Shown here piece by piece: positions 24,107-31,790 of a stretch of 64,000 nucleotides of DNA. The stretch's first letter is position 1; each line of letters starts with the position of its first letter. The notes beneath the pieces were generated by a model. That model was not told the DNA's origin. It made no database searches and saw nothing but the letters and a program-made list of their open reading frames with translations. The stretch comes from Streptomyces sp. D2-8. GTDB lineage: Bacteria; Actinomycetota; Actinomycetes; Streptomycetales; Streptomycetaceae. The stretch is from the NCBI RefSeq assembly GCF_023184515.1, contig NZ_JAAHBP010000020.1, positions 1-64,000 of the forward strand. The letters run 5' to 3'. A program made the translations under genes and the position numbers.

Positions 24107-24784
24107 TCAGGCCGTCCACGCGGCGAGCTGCGCACGCACCCACGCGGCGACGTCCGCCACTCCGGCCTCGCTCCGCAACGACTGGAAGACGACCGGCAGT
24201 TCAGCGCGCTGCGCCTTGGCGTCGGCGGCCATCCGGGCGAGGTCGGAGCCGACGTACGGGGCGAGGTCGGTCTTGTTGACGACGAGCAGGTCGGCGGTGG
24301 TCACGCCCGGCCCGCCCTTGCGCGGGATGTCGTCGCCCCCGGCCACGTCGATCACGAAGATCTGCGCGTCGACGAGCCCCTTGGAGAAGGTCGCGGTGAG
24401 GTTGTCCCCGCCGGACTCCACCAGGACCAGATCCAGGGGCCCGACCGCGTCCTCCAGATCCTCCACCGCCTCCAGGTTCGCGGAGATGTCGTCCCGGATC
24501 GCGGTGTGCGGGCAGGCGCCCGTCTCCACGGCCGTGATCCGCTCGGGCGGCAGCACGGCCTCGCGGAGCAGGAACTCGGCGTCCTCGCGCGTGTAGATGT
24601 CGTTGGTGACGACGGCGAGCGCCAGCTCGTCCCTGAGCGCCCGGCAGAGCGCGGCGACGGTGGCGGTCTTCCCGGACCCCACGGGGCCGCCGAGCCCGAT
24701 GCGGAGCGCTCTGCGGGTGCCGTCGGGGCGGTGGGCGTCCGCGCTGAGGGCGGTGGGGGTGTCGCGGTGGTGTTCGAGGTGCAT
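24107..24784 (-). CDS. ureG: Urease accessory GTPase UreG
   Basis: A SIMIBI-class GTPase of 225 residues that powers nickel delivery to UreC. The P-loop is GGPVGSGKTATV (about 32-43). Also visible are TNDIYTREDAEFL, the metal-binding ETGACPHTAIRDD (Cys and His ligands), ESGGDNL and VVNKTDLAP (the guanine motif NKTD). The N-terminus has extra His residues (MHLEHHRDT), common in actinobacterial UreG. It is separated from ureF by 117 bp that contain a dispersed repeat, unlike the tight spacing elsewhere in the cluster. Confidence 0.95.
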   Translation of the reverse strand: MHLEHHRDTPTALSADAHRPDGTRRALRIGLGGPVGSGKTATVAALCRALRDELALAVVTNDIYTREDAEFLLREAVLPPERITAVETGACPHTAIRDDISANLEAVEDLEDAVGPLDLVLVESGGDNLTATFSKGLVDAQIFVIDVAGGDDIPRKGGPGVTTADLLVVNKTDLAPYVGSDLARMAADAKAQRAELPVVFQSLRSEAGVADVAAWVRAQLAAWTA

Positions 24785-24829
24785 GTGCGGCTCCTGAGGG
24801 CTCGTGGTCGGGTGCGGGTGGGTGAGGGC

Positions 24830-24884
24830 TGGTCGGGCTCACGCGGCGGAGCCGCATACCGAACACAGCCCCGCGCGCCTGAGT
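24830..24884 (+). repeat. Dispersed Streptomyces intergenic repeat, copy 2
   Basis: Core CACGCGGCGGAGCCGCATA at 24840-24858 followed by ACACAGCCCCGCGCGCC. It aligns with copy 1 (2196-2250) along its whole length. It lies inside the urease operon between ureF and ureG. Confidence 0.7.
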
Positions 24885-24901
24885 GGGTTACCTGAGCGTC
24901 C

Positions 24902-25576
24902 TTATGATGCGAACAGGCGTACTGGCCACGCCGCATGCACCTCCGCCCCGATCTCCAGCAACGGCGCCGACCCCGCCGGCAAGGCGTCGACCCCCTCGTC
25001 GACCACCTTCCGGGCCGCCTCCACCGCCCGGTCCGCGACCCGGTCCACCTCCGGCGCCAGCCGGGCCAGCACCCCCGTGGCGTCGAACGGATCCAGACTC
25101 AGCAGCCGCACCGTCGCCGACGCGGGCCCGCTCACGCTCTCGTACGCCGCGCAGTACGCCGCGTCCACCGGCCCCAGCCCCGCTGCCCGGGCCGCCAGCC
25201 CCAGCACCACCGGCTGATGCGCCCCTTTGGGGAACTCCCTGCCGAGGGCGTCCAGTTCGGCGGAGGGCCAGGTCGCCCGCGCGGCCCGCAGCAACTGCCG
25301 TCCCAGCTTCCGGGCGGCGACCCGCAGCGCCGGGCACGGCGTGCGCGCGTCCGCGGCACGGTCCAGCGCGACGGGATCGATCCCGAGGGCCGCCGCCGCG
25401 GACAGTCCCGCCGCCACCAGCCCCGCCGTGTGCAACCGTCCCCGGCAGAACTCCCCCAGGCTCGCCGCCCCACTGATCCGCCCGGACTTGACCGCCGCCT
25501 CGGCACCACCGGAGTGCGCATGTCCACCGGCGGGAAACCGCCCGTCGGCCAGGACGAGAAGCGCTGCACGCGACAT
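24902..25576 (-). CDS. ureF: Urease accessory protein UreF
   Basis: A 224-residue all-helical protein that binds UreD and UreG and acts as a checkpoint in nickel loading of urease. Recognised by LVLADGRFPAGGHAHSGGAE at the N-terminus, HQPVVLGLAARAAGL in the middle and the helical C-terminal half (ATVRLLSLDPFDATGVLA). Length is normal. It begins 9 bp after the ureC stop, so it is part of the ureABCF transcript. Confidence 0.93.
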   Translation of the reverse strand: MSRAALLVLADGRFPAGGHAHSGGAEAAVKSGRISGAASLGEFCRGRLHTAGLVAAGLSAAAALGIDPVALDRAADARTPCPALRVAARKLGRQLLRAARATWPSAELDALGREFPKGAHQPVVLGLAARAAGLGPVDAAYCAAYESVSGPASATVRLLSLDPFDATGVLARLAPEVDRVADRAVEAARKVVDEGVDALPAGSAPLLEIGAEVHAAWPVRLFAS

Positions 25577-25585
25577 CAGACCACC

Positions 25586-27307
25586 TCAGAACAGGAAGTA
25601 CCGCTGAGCCATGGGCAGTTCGGCCGCCGGAGCCGCCTCGACCAGCTCCCCGTCGATGTGCACGGCGAAGCTGTCGGGGTCGACCCGCACCTCGGGCCGC
25701 GCGTCGTTCTCCCGCATGTCGGCCTTGGTCACGCCGCGCGTCGACTCGATCGCCACGAACCGCTTCCCGAGCCCCAGCCGCTCCGGCAGTCCGGCCTCGA
25801 CGGCCAGGGGCGCGACGAAGTTGACGGAGTTGGAGGCCGGTGCCCGCCCGATCGCCCCGTACATCGGGCGCGGCAGGATCGGCTGCGGCGTGGGGATCGA
25901 GGCGTTCGCGTCGCCCATCTGCGCGTACGCGATCTGCCCGCCCTTGATGACGAGTTGCGGCTTGACGCCGAAGAACGCCGGCTCCCACAGCACCAGGTCG
26001 GCCAGCTTGCCGCTCTCGACCGATCCGATCTCCCGGGCCAGGCCCTGGGCGAACGCGGGGTTGATCGTGTACTTGGCGACATAGCGACGTACGCGACGGT
26101 TGTCGGCCCGTCCGTCCCCGGGCAGCGCGCCCCGCCGCCGCTTCATCACGTGCGCGGTCTGCCAGGTGCGCATGACGACCTCGCCGACGCGCCCCATGGC
26201 CTGGGAGTCGGAGGAGATGATCGAGATCGCGCCCAGGTCGTGCAGCACGTCCTCGGCCCCGATCGTGGACGGCCGGATCCGGGACTCGGCGAAGGCCAGG
26301 TCCTCCGGCACCGCGGGGTTGAGGTGGTGGCACACCATCAGCATGTCGAGGTGTTCCTCGGCGGTGTTGACGGTGAACGGCCGGGTCGGGTTCGTCGAGC
26401 TGGGCAGCACGTACGTCTCGGAGACCACGGTCATGATGTCCGGCGCGTGCCCGCCGCCGGCGCCCTCGGTGTGGTACGCGTGGATGCCCCGCCCGGCGAT
26501 CGCGGCGAGGGTGTCGCCCACGAACCCCGCCTCGTTGAGCGTGTCCGTGTGGATCGCGACCTGGGTGCCCGTCTGCTCGGCGACGGTCAGCGAGGCGTCG
26601 ATGACGGCCGGGGTGGAGCCCCAGTCCTCGTGCAGTTTCAGGCCGAGCGCGCCGCCGCGGATCTGCGACAGCATCGCCTCGTGCGAGACGGTGTTGCCCT
26701 TGCCCAGCAGGCCGATGTTGAGCGGATAGGCCTCCATCGCCTCCAGCATCCGCGCGAGATGCCAGGGGCCGGGGGTCACGGTGGTGGCCTTGGAGCCCTC
26801 GGCCGGGCCCGTACCGCCGCCGACGAGGGTGGTGATGCCGGAGGACAGCGCTTCGTCGGCGATCTGCGGGCAGATGAAGTGGACGTGCGCGTCGATCGCA
26901 CCGGCCGTGAGGATCCGCCCGTTGCCGGCGATGATCTCGGTCTCCGGGCCGATGACCAGGTCCGGGTGGACGCCGTCCATGGTGTCGGGGTTGCCGGCCT
27001 TGCCGATGCCGGTGATCCGGCCGTCGCGGATGCCGACGTCGGCCTTGACGATCCCCCAGTGGTCGATGATCACCGCTCCGGTGATCACGGTGTCCGGGGT
27101 GCCCTCCGCCCGCGTGGCACGTGCCTGGCCCATGGACTCGCGGATGACCTTGCCGCCGCCGAACACGGCCTCGTCACCGGCGAGTCCGGGGCCGCCGGTG
27201 CGGTCCTCCTCGATCTCGACCAGCAGGTCGGTGTCGGCGAGGCGGATCCGGTCGCCGGTCGTCGGGCCGAACAGGTCGGCGTACGCGGCACGCGAGATCT
27301 CAGGCAT
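25586..27307 (-). CDS. ureC: Urease alpha subunit
   Basis: The catalytic subunit, hydrolysing urea to ammonia and carbamate with two nickel ions. 573 residues, full length. Nickel ligands lie in AGAIDAHVHFI. The Lys to be carbamylated is in LKLHEDWGS. Further His residues are in VAIHTDTLNEAGF and AYHTEGAGGGHAPD. The mobile flap has MVCHHLNP with the flap Cys and catalytic His. The last ligand Asp is in SSDSQAMGR. The start at 27307 (MPEISRAAYADLFG) overlaps the ureB stop by 8 bp. Confidence 0.97.
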   Translation of the reverse strand: MPEISRAAYADLFGPTTGDRIRLADTDLLVEIEEDRTGGPGLAGDEAVFGGGKVIRESMGQARATRAEGTPDTVITGAVIIDHWGIVKADVGIRDGRITGIGKAGNPDTMDGVHPDLVIGPETEIIAGNGRILTAGAIDAHVHFICPQIADEALSSGITTLVGGGTGPAEGSKATTVTPGPWHLARMLEAMEAYPLNIGLLGKGNTVSHEAMLSQIRGGALGLKLHEDWGSTPAVIDASLTVAEQTGTQVAIHTDTLNEAGFVGDTLAAIAGRGIHAYHTEGAGGGHAPDIMTVVSETYVLPSSTNPTRPFTVNTAEEHLDMLMVCHHLNPAVPEDLAFAESRIRPSTIGAEDVLHDLGAISIISSDSQAMGRVGEVVMRTWQTAHVMKRRRGALPGDGRADNRRVRRYVAKYTINPAFAQGLAREIGSVESGKLADLVLWEPAFFGVKPQLVIKGGQIAYAQMGDANASIPTPQPILPRPMYGAIGRAPASNSVNFVAPLAVEAGLPERLGLGKRFVAIESTRGVTKADMRENDARPEVRVDPDSFAVHIDGELVEAAPAAELPMAQRYFLF

Positions 27308-27611
27308 CGAGGGCACCTCCGGTCTCCCCGCGCAGACCGGGCACCACACGGGCGCCGGCCAGCGGAACGAGTTCGACGTCGACGGGGATCCCGGGCTCGA
27401 AGCGCACGGCCGTGCCGGCGGCGACGTTCAGCCGCTTGCCGCGCGCGGCGGCGCGGTCGAACTCCAGGCCGGGATTGGCCTCGGCGAAGTGGTAGTGGGA
27501 GCCGACCTGCACGGGCCGGTCGGCGGCGTTGAGGACGGTGAGCCGGGTGACCTCGCGACCCTCGTTGTAGGCAATCGGGTCCTCGGCGAACAGGATCTCT
27601 CCGGGAATCAC
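27300..27611 (-). CDS. ureB: Urease beta subunit
   Basis: A structural subunit of 103 residues starting at GTG 27611: MIPGEILFAEDPIAYNEGRE. It shows the family block NAADRPVQVGSHYHFAEANP, then GTAVRFEPG. It is separate from UreA, as in most bacteria. It overlaps ureC by 8 bp and follows ureA by 13 bp. Confidence 0.96.
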   Translation of the reverse strand: MIPGEILFAEDPIAYNEGREVTRLTVLNAADRPVQVGSHYHFAEANPGLEFDRAAARGKRLNVAAGTAVRFEPGIPVDVELVPLAGARVVPGLRGETGGALDA

Positions 27612-27624
27612 GGCGGCCTCCCCG

Positions 27625-27927
<303 letters not shown>

Positions 27928-28028
27928 GTCCCACCTCACAGTCCTCGCTCCGGGCCGTGCGGGGCCCGGTTGCCGCGGCCACGGGGCAAAGTGCCAGGTG
28001 GCGTGGAGCGGCAGGCTAGTTGGACCGC

Positions 28029-28044
28029 GTTTCGGACACGTTAA
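28029..28044 (-). promoter_or_regulatory. GlnR-like box upstream of ureA
   Basis: On the minus strand this reads TTAAC-N6-GAAAC, close to the GTNAC-N6-GAAAC half of the Streptomyces GlnR consensus. It is about 100 bp before ureA and overlaps the stop codon of the tetR gene. GlnR control of ureA is established in S. coelicolor. Confidence 0.6.
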
Positions 28045-28688
28045 CCGAGCTGTGATCCACCGTTTGCGGTGTTCTCGTCCCGCATGCTCGTCAGTGCCCG
28101 CAGACCGTCCCGGAGGATCTCGACCGGGGCCGGCCCGAAGAGGGACTGCTGTGCGATGAACCCGAGCACGGCGGCGATCATCGTGCGGGCCACATGGTCC
28201 GGCGCCACGTCCGCCCGCATCATCCCGGCCTCCTGGTAGCCCTCGACGATCCTCCCCCAGGCCGCACGGACCGAGCTGTAGCCCTCCCGCAGGAGGTCCG
28301 CCAGCTCCTCGTTGCGCAGCGTCTCCGTCCACACCTGGATGACGAGCCGCGGGAAGGCGGGCCGGCCGTCGACGACCAGGGACTCACGAGCGGCGAGCGT
28401 CTTGCCGAGGACGGAGGCGACGAGTTCGTCCGGCGGCGGGGGCGGACTCTGCCGGGCCGCCTCCTCGAAGGCCCCGCGGACCGAACCGAGCACCTCGGCG
28501 ACGATGGCGCCGATCAGCTCCTCCTTGCCGCTGAAGTAGCGGTACACCGCCCCCGCCGAGAGGTCGACCTCCTTCAGCACGTCCTGCATGGACGTGGCGT
28601 GGAAGCCGTTGCGGGCGAAGCAGAGCGCGGCGCCGTCGAGGATCTGGCGGCGGCGGGCGTCGAGATGTTCCTGGGACACGCGGGCCAT
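28041..28688 (-). CDS. TetR family transcriptional regulator
   Basis: A 215-residue repressor, starting MARVSQEHLDARRRQILDGA. The helix-turn-helix is TSMQDVLKEVDLSAGAVYRYFSGKEEL (about 34-60). The C-terminal domain resembles the YhgE/multidrug-linked TetR_C type, but no ligand can be named. It is divergent from a membrane protein gene. Two 19-bp operator-like copies flank the promoters between them. It lies just upstream of, and parallel to, the urease operon, though the GlnR box suggests a separate urease promoter. Confidence 0.9.
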   Translation of the reverse strand: MARVSQEHLDARRRQILDGAALCFARNGFHATSMQDVLKEVDLSAGAVYRYFSGKEELIGAIVAEVLGSVRGAFEEAARQSPPPPPDELVASVLGKTLAARESLVVDGRPAFPRLVIQVWTETLRNEELADLLREGYSSVRAAWGRIVEGYQEAGMMRADVAPDHVARTMIAAVLGFIAQQSLFGPAPVEILRDGLRALTSMRDENTANGGSQLG

Positions 28689-28700
28689 GATCCCCAACTT

Positions 28701-28719
28701 AAAACGAATATTCATTCTT
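28701..28719. promoter_or_regulatory. TetR-type operator, copy 1
   Basis: AAAACGAATATTCATTCTT, centred on the perfect palindrome GAATATTC. Its right end overlaps a TTGACA (28718-28723) that may be the -35 of the downstream membrane protein gene. It matches copy 2 at 15 of 19 positions. Confidence 0.65.
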
Positions 28720-28758
28720 GACAAGCCGCCGCGAGCGGGGCACGGTAGGGGCAGAATA

Positions 28759-28777
28759 AAAACGAACGATCCTTCTT
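28759..28777. promoter_or_regulatory. TetR-type operator, copy 2
   Basis: AAAACGAACGATCCTTCTT, 58 bp after copy 1 in the same orientation, about 55 bp before the start of the membrane protein gene. Confidence 0.6.
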
Positions 28778-28831
28778 TTTAGCGCTCCCGCTTCCGGTGC
28801 CCTCCGGTTCCGCTCGCTTCAGGAGACCCTC

Positions 28832-29824
28832 ATGCCTTCCCGCAACCGCCACCTGATCGCGGTCGTCGTCCTCGTGCCCGTCCTGGCGGCCCTCGCCCTG
28901 TGGGCCTTCGCCTGGCCTGCCTCCCGTATCGCCCCCCGCGACCTGCCGCTGGGCGTGGCCGGACCGCCCGCCGCGGCGGCCCAGGTCGAGCGGCGACTGG
29001 AGCGGCACGAGGGCGCCTTCGAGATCCACCGCTACGCCGACGAGGCCGCCGCCCGGGACGCCATCGAGGACCGGAAGGTCTACGGCGCGGTCGTGGTCAC
29101 GCCGCAGGGGCCCGAACTGCTCACCGCGTCCGCGGCCGGACCGGCTGTCGCGCAGTTCCTCCAGCAGGCCGTGGCGCAGCAGGCCGCCGCCGGAGGCGCA
29201 CAGGTCGAAACGGTCGACGTCGTGCCCACCCCGGCCAGTGATCCGCGCGGCGCGGTGCTGAACGCCGCCGTACTGCCGCTCGCCCTGGCCGGTATCGCGG
29301 CGGGTGCGGTGGTCACCCTGCTGGGGCTGCGCGGCATCCGGGCCGTGCTCGCGCTGCTCGGCGCGTCCGCCCTGGTGGGCGTGGTCGCGGCCGGGATCGC
29401 GCACAGCTGGCTCGGGACGCTCGGCGGCGACTGGTGGGCGGAGGCGGCGGTACTCGGCCTGTCCACGGCGGCCGTCGGCGGTGCCGTCGCCGGCCTCGCC
29501 GCCCTGGTCGGTCCCGCCGGCACGGGCATCGGCGCCGCCGTGGTGATGCTGCTGGGCAACCCCTTCTCCGGCGCCACCTCGGCCCCGCAGATGCTGCCGG
29601 AACCGGCCGGCGCGATCGGCCAGTGGCTGCCGCCCGGCGCGGGTACGACACTCCTGCGCTCGGTGTCGTACTTCGACGGCGCGGCGGCGACCGGGCCCGC
29701 GCTGACCCTGGCCTGGTGGGCGGTGCTGGGGCTGGGTGCCGTACTGCTCGGCAGCTCGCTCCGGGCACGGAAGACGGGCGGTGAGCCCGCGGCCGACCGG
29801 CGGGAGCTGTCGGCCGTCGGCTGA
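28832..29824 (+). CDS. Multi-pass membrane protein, YhgE/Pip-like (ABC-2-type)
   Basis: A 330-residue membrane protein. One N-terminal helix (LIAVVVLVPVLAALALWAFA) is followed by an extracytoplasmic domain of about 120 residues (PRDLPLGVAGPPAAAAQ to VETVDVVPT) and then five helices (for example AVLPLALAGIAAGAVVTLLG). This layout is that of the YhgE/Pip or DUF3533 group, seen in exporters and phage-infection proteins. No ATPase gene is next to it. The upstream divergent TetR and two operators suggest induction by a toxic compound. Function is inferred only. Confidence 0.75.
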   Translation: MPSRNRHLIAVVVLVPVLAALALWAFAWPASRIAPRDLPLGVAGPPAAAAQVERRLERHEGAFEIHRYADEAAARDAIEDRKVYGAVVVTPQGPELLTASAAGPAVAQFLQQAVAQQAAAGGAQVETVDVVPTPASDPRGAVLNAAVLPLALAGIAAGAVVTLLGLRGIRAVLALLGASALVGVVAAGIAHSWLGTLGGDWWAEAAVLGLSTAAVGGAVAGLAALVGPAGTGIGAAVVMLLGNPFSGATSAPQMLPEPAGAIGQWLPPGAGTTLLRSVSYFDGAAATGPALTLAWWAVLGLGAVLLGSSLRARKTGGEPAADRRELSAVG

Positions 29825-29908
29825 CCACCGCCCCGCCCGCGCCCGGGCGACCTCACAGCAGACGACCGTGTGTCCCCGCTGTGGCGGACGGGGACGCACG
29901 GCCTTTCG

Positions 29909-30196
29909 TCAGGCCGGGCCGGCGCTCCGGTGCTCCGCCGCGATGCCCAATCGCCGTGGCTCGACAGGAGTGGACGCGACCTCCCGGACCGTGGAGACCG
30001 CGCTGATCACCTGCTCCTCCGCGACCTCCGCGAGCTCCTGAGTCTCTTCGAGTCGCCGCAGGTCATCGGCCGATACGAGGGCGACGAGGGGCTTGCCGTG
30101 CCGGGTCACGACGACGCGTTCGCCGGCGTACACCACGCGGTTGATCAGGTCGGCGAGTTCAGCCCTGGCTTGCGTCACCGGAATCTCGTAGGCCAT
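29909..30196 (-). CDS. Phd/YefM-type antitoxin, no adjacent toxin
   Basis: 95 residues. The N-terminus MAYEIPVTQARAELADLINR with VYAGERVVVTRHGKPLVALV is the Phd/YefM DNA-binding fold. The C-terminal half (EETQELAEVAEEQVISAV) is the disordered type that would neutralise a toxin. No RelE, YoeB, Doc or PIN gene follows: the region to 29824 is non-coding and the next gene is convergent. It is divergent from the clpP-like gene across 90 bp. It may be an orphan antitoxin acting as a plain regulator, perhaps of its neighbour. Confidence 0.85.
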   Translation of the reverse strand: MAYEIPVTQARAELADLINRVVYAGERVVVTRHGKPLVALVSADDLRRLEETQELAEVAEEQVISAVSTVREVASTPVEPRRLGIAAEHRSAGPA

Positions 30197-30212
30197 GTCC
30201 CCATCATAACGT

Positions 30213-30222
30213 GACGTACGTC
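30213..30222. promoter_or_regulatory. Palindrome between phd-like and clpP-like genes
   Basis: GACGTACGTC, perfect 10 bp, 16 bp upstream of the antitoxin start. It is followed by a GTAC-containing repeat. It could be the autoregulatory site of the Phd-like protein. Confidence 0.4.
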
Positions 30223-30286
30223 CTGTACATTTTTCACAGAGACGGCTGTCGCCGGAGACAGCTCCGCCCGCGAGGAGGGGTTCGCC

Positions 30287-30922
30287 ATGACCCGATCGTC
30301 CGCCCGCTACGTGCTGCCCGAGTTCACCGAACGCACGGGGTCCGGGCTCCGGACGATGGATCCGTACTCCAAGCTTCTGGAGGAGCGGATCGTCTTCCTA
30401 GGGGCACCCGTGGACGAGACCTCGGCGAACGACGTGATGGCCCAGTTCATGCACCTCGAGCACCAGGCCCCCGAGCGCGACGTCTCGCTCTACATCAACT
30501 CCCCCGGCGGCACGTTCCACGCGATGACGGCGATCTACGACACGATGCGGTACCTCTCCTGCGACGTGGAGACGATCTGCCTGGGCCAGGCCGGCGCCGC
30601 CTCCTCGGTCCTGCTGGCGGCGGGCACGCCCGGCAAGCGATTCGCACTGCCCGACGCACGCCTGGTGATCCATCAGCCCGCACTGCCCGAGCCGGTCCGG
30701 GGCCAGGCCGACGATCTGGCCATCCAGGCCGACGAGTTGACGCGCGTCCGGAGCCGGATGGAGGAGATGCTCGCGCTGCACACGGGCCGCACCCGCGAGC
30801 AGGTGAGCGCGGACATCGAGCGGGACAAGGTCCTCACCGCCCAGGAGGCGGTGGAGTACGGCCTGGTGGACGGGATCATCCCCAGTCGCAAGGCCACCCT
30901 GGCTCCGCCGACCGGCGAGTGA
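30287..30922 (+). CDS. ClpP-like protease subunit with catalytic Ser replaced by Ala
   Basis: A 211-residue ClpP-fold protein (Clp peptidase subunit, cytoplasmic). SPGG near residue 70, VIHQP with His129 and Asp176 before IERDKV match the E. coli and B. subtilis enzymes. The nucleophile segment reads LGQAGAASSVLLAAG. Aligned without gaps to GQAASMGAFLL, the catalytic Ser falls on Ala104, with Ser only at 106 and 107. Hydrolysis may be lost or moved. By position it may be the Streptomyces clpP5 (memory, not searched). It is followed 7 bp later by a 102-residue gene, so the two are an operon. Confidence 0.85.
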   Translation: MTRSSARYVLPEFTERTGSGLRTMDPYSKLLEERIVFLGAPVDETSANDVMAQFMHLEHQAPERDVSLYINSPGGTFHAMTAIYDTMRYLSCDVETICLGQAGAASSVLLAAGTPGKRFALPDARLVIHQPALPEPVRGQADDLAIQADELTRVRSRMEEMLALHTGRTREQVSADIERDKVLTAQEAVEYGLVDGIIPSRKATLAPPTGE

Positions 30923-30929
30923 GGCCCTG

Positions 30930-31238
30930 GTGCTGCCGCCCGAACTGCCGCCGCTGCCCGCCCTGACCCGCGCCGAGGCGGAACTGATCGACCGTTACCT
31001 CGAGGTCGTCGACCTGCTCGGCCGTATCAACCCGGCCCAGGACGGGGACACCTACCGCGGACTGCGCGCCGCCCAGGCCCTGGTCGGCAAGGCGACCGCG
31101 CTGCGTGACGCACTGGCCCTGATGCACCAGCGGGGCGAGACCGAGCTGCACGCCGGCACGCTGGCCCGGGCACTGCGGGTGCTGGACGGCGAGCGGCGCA
31201 CGGCCCGGCTCACCCTGCCCCCGGAGTCCGTCAGTTGA
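30930..31238 (+). CDS. Conserved hypothetical protein linked to the clpP-like gene
   Basis: 102 residues from a GTG start, no membrane segment. The sequence is Leu/Ala/Arg-rich and probably helical (LTRAEAELIDRYLEVVDLLGRI, shown here only in part as the first helix). It has no motif I recognise. It starts 7 bp after the clpP-like stop, so the products are probably made together. A partner or adaptor for the ClpP-like protein is possible but only inferred from position. Confidence 0.65.
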   Translation: MLPPELPPLPALTRAEAELIDRYLEVVDLLGRINPAQDGDTYRGLRAAQALVGKATALRDALALMHQRGETELHAGTLARALRVLDGERRTARLTLPPESVS

Positions 31239-31591
31239 CGCGCGACCGTCGGTCCGGACGCCCGCCCTGTCGGCGAAGCGTCCGGACCTGAGTTGAAACG
31301 GACCAAAAGACGTACCCCTGTTCGGAGTAGGGGGACGACCGATTTTGGGACCGATCCGGTTGCGCAACGCGCGTAGCCCGCGGGCGCAATGGGGCATTCC
31401 GTCGCTGGTCCGATGCTTCGCGAACCCGTGGACAGTGGCTCGAACGCACACGTGTCCACCCGAACGGGTGAGTGGTGAGTAACAACACAAACCCCCGGTT
31501 CCGTTGGGAAATCCGGACAGCCATGAGCCAAGATCCCTGTCTGACGACAAGCCCCCGCCGCTGTGGCGGGGCGATCCGGGCGGACGCCGAG
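31239..31591. other. Gene-free stretch before the riboswitch
   Basis: About 350 bp with no convincing gene. It should hold the promoter of the NlpC/P60 gene, but I cannot place -35 and -10 boxes with confidence. The whole gap from 31239 to 31790 is 552 bp; the right part is the riboswitch. Confidence 0.6.
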
Positions 31592-31786
31592 TCCTGCCGC
31601 CACCCGGATGACCGGTCGACAGGAGTGGATCGGCAGGAGTGGAGGACCCAAGCACGACGGGTCGCCGGGACGGTCACACCATGACCGGACCCGAGCAGCC
31701 CTTGGGGTGAAGCCGCGTCAGCGGCCGGGCAACTTCGCCAGCCCGAATCCGACAGGTCATCCTTCACAGGCGGCTGACGAAGGGTT
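31592..31786 (+). promoter_or_regulatory. ydaO-type (c-di-AMP) riboswitch
   Basis: Conserved pieces of the ydaO/yuaA class appear in order: AGTGGAGGACCCAAG (about 31638-31652), CTTGGGGTGAAGCCG (31701-31715), CGGCCGGGCAACTTC and GCCCGAATCCGACAG (31741-31755), then CACAGGCGG. A stem TCCTGCCG/CGGCAGGA (31592-31599 with 31631-31638) lies at its 5' side. It ends just before an NlpC/P60 hydrolase gene. In Streptomyces this class controls cell-wall hydrolase genes and turns them off when c-di-AMP is high. Confidence 0.85.
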
Positions 31787-31790
31787 GCGC

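Noticed and set aside
31239..31790. Small protein gene in the long gap before the NlpC/P60 gene
   Set aside because: Frames such as 31472-31684 lack Streptomyces codon bias, and the right half is explained by the ydaO-type riboswitch.
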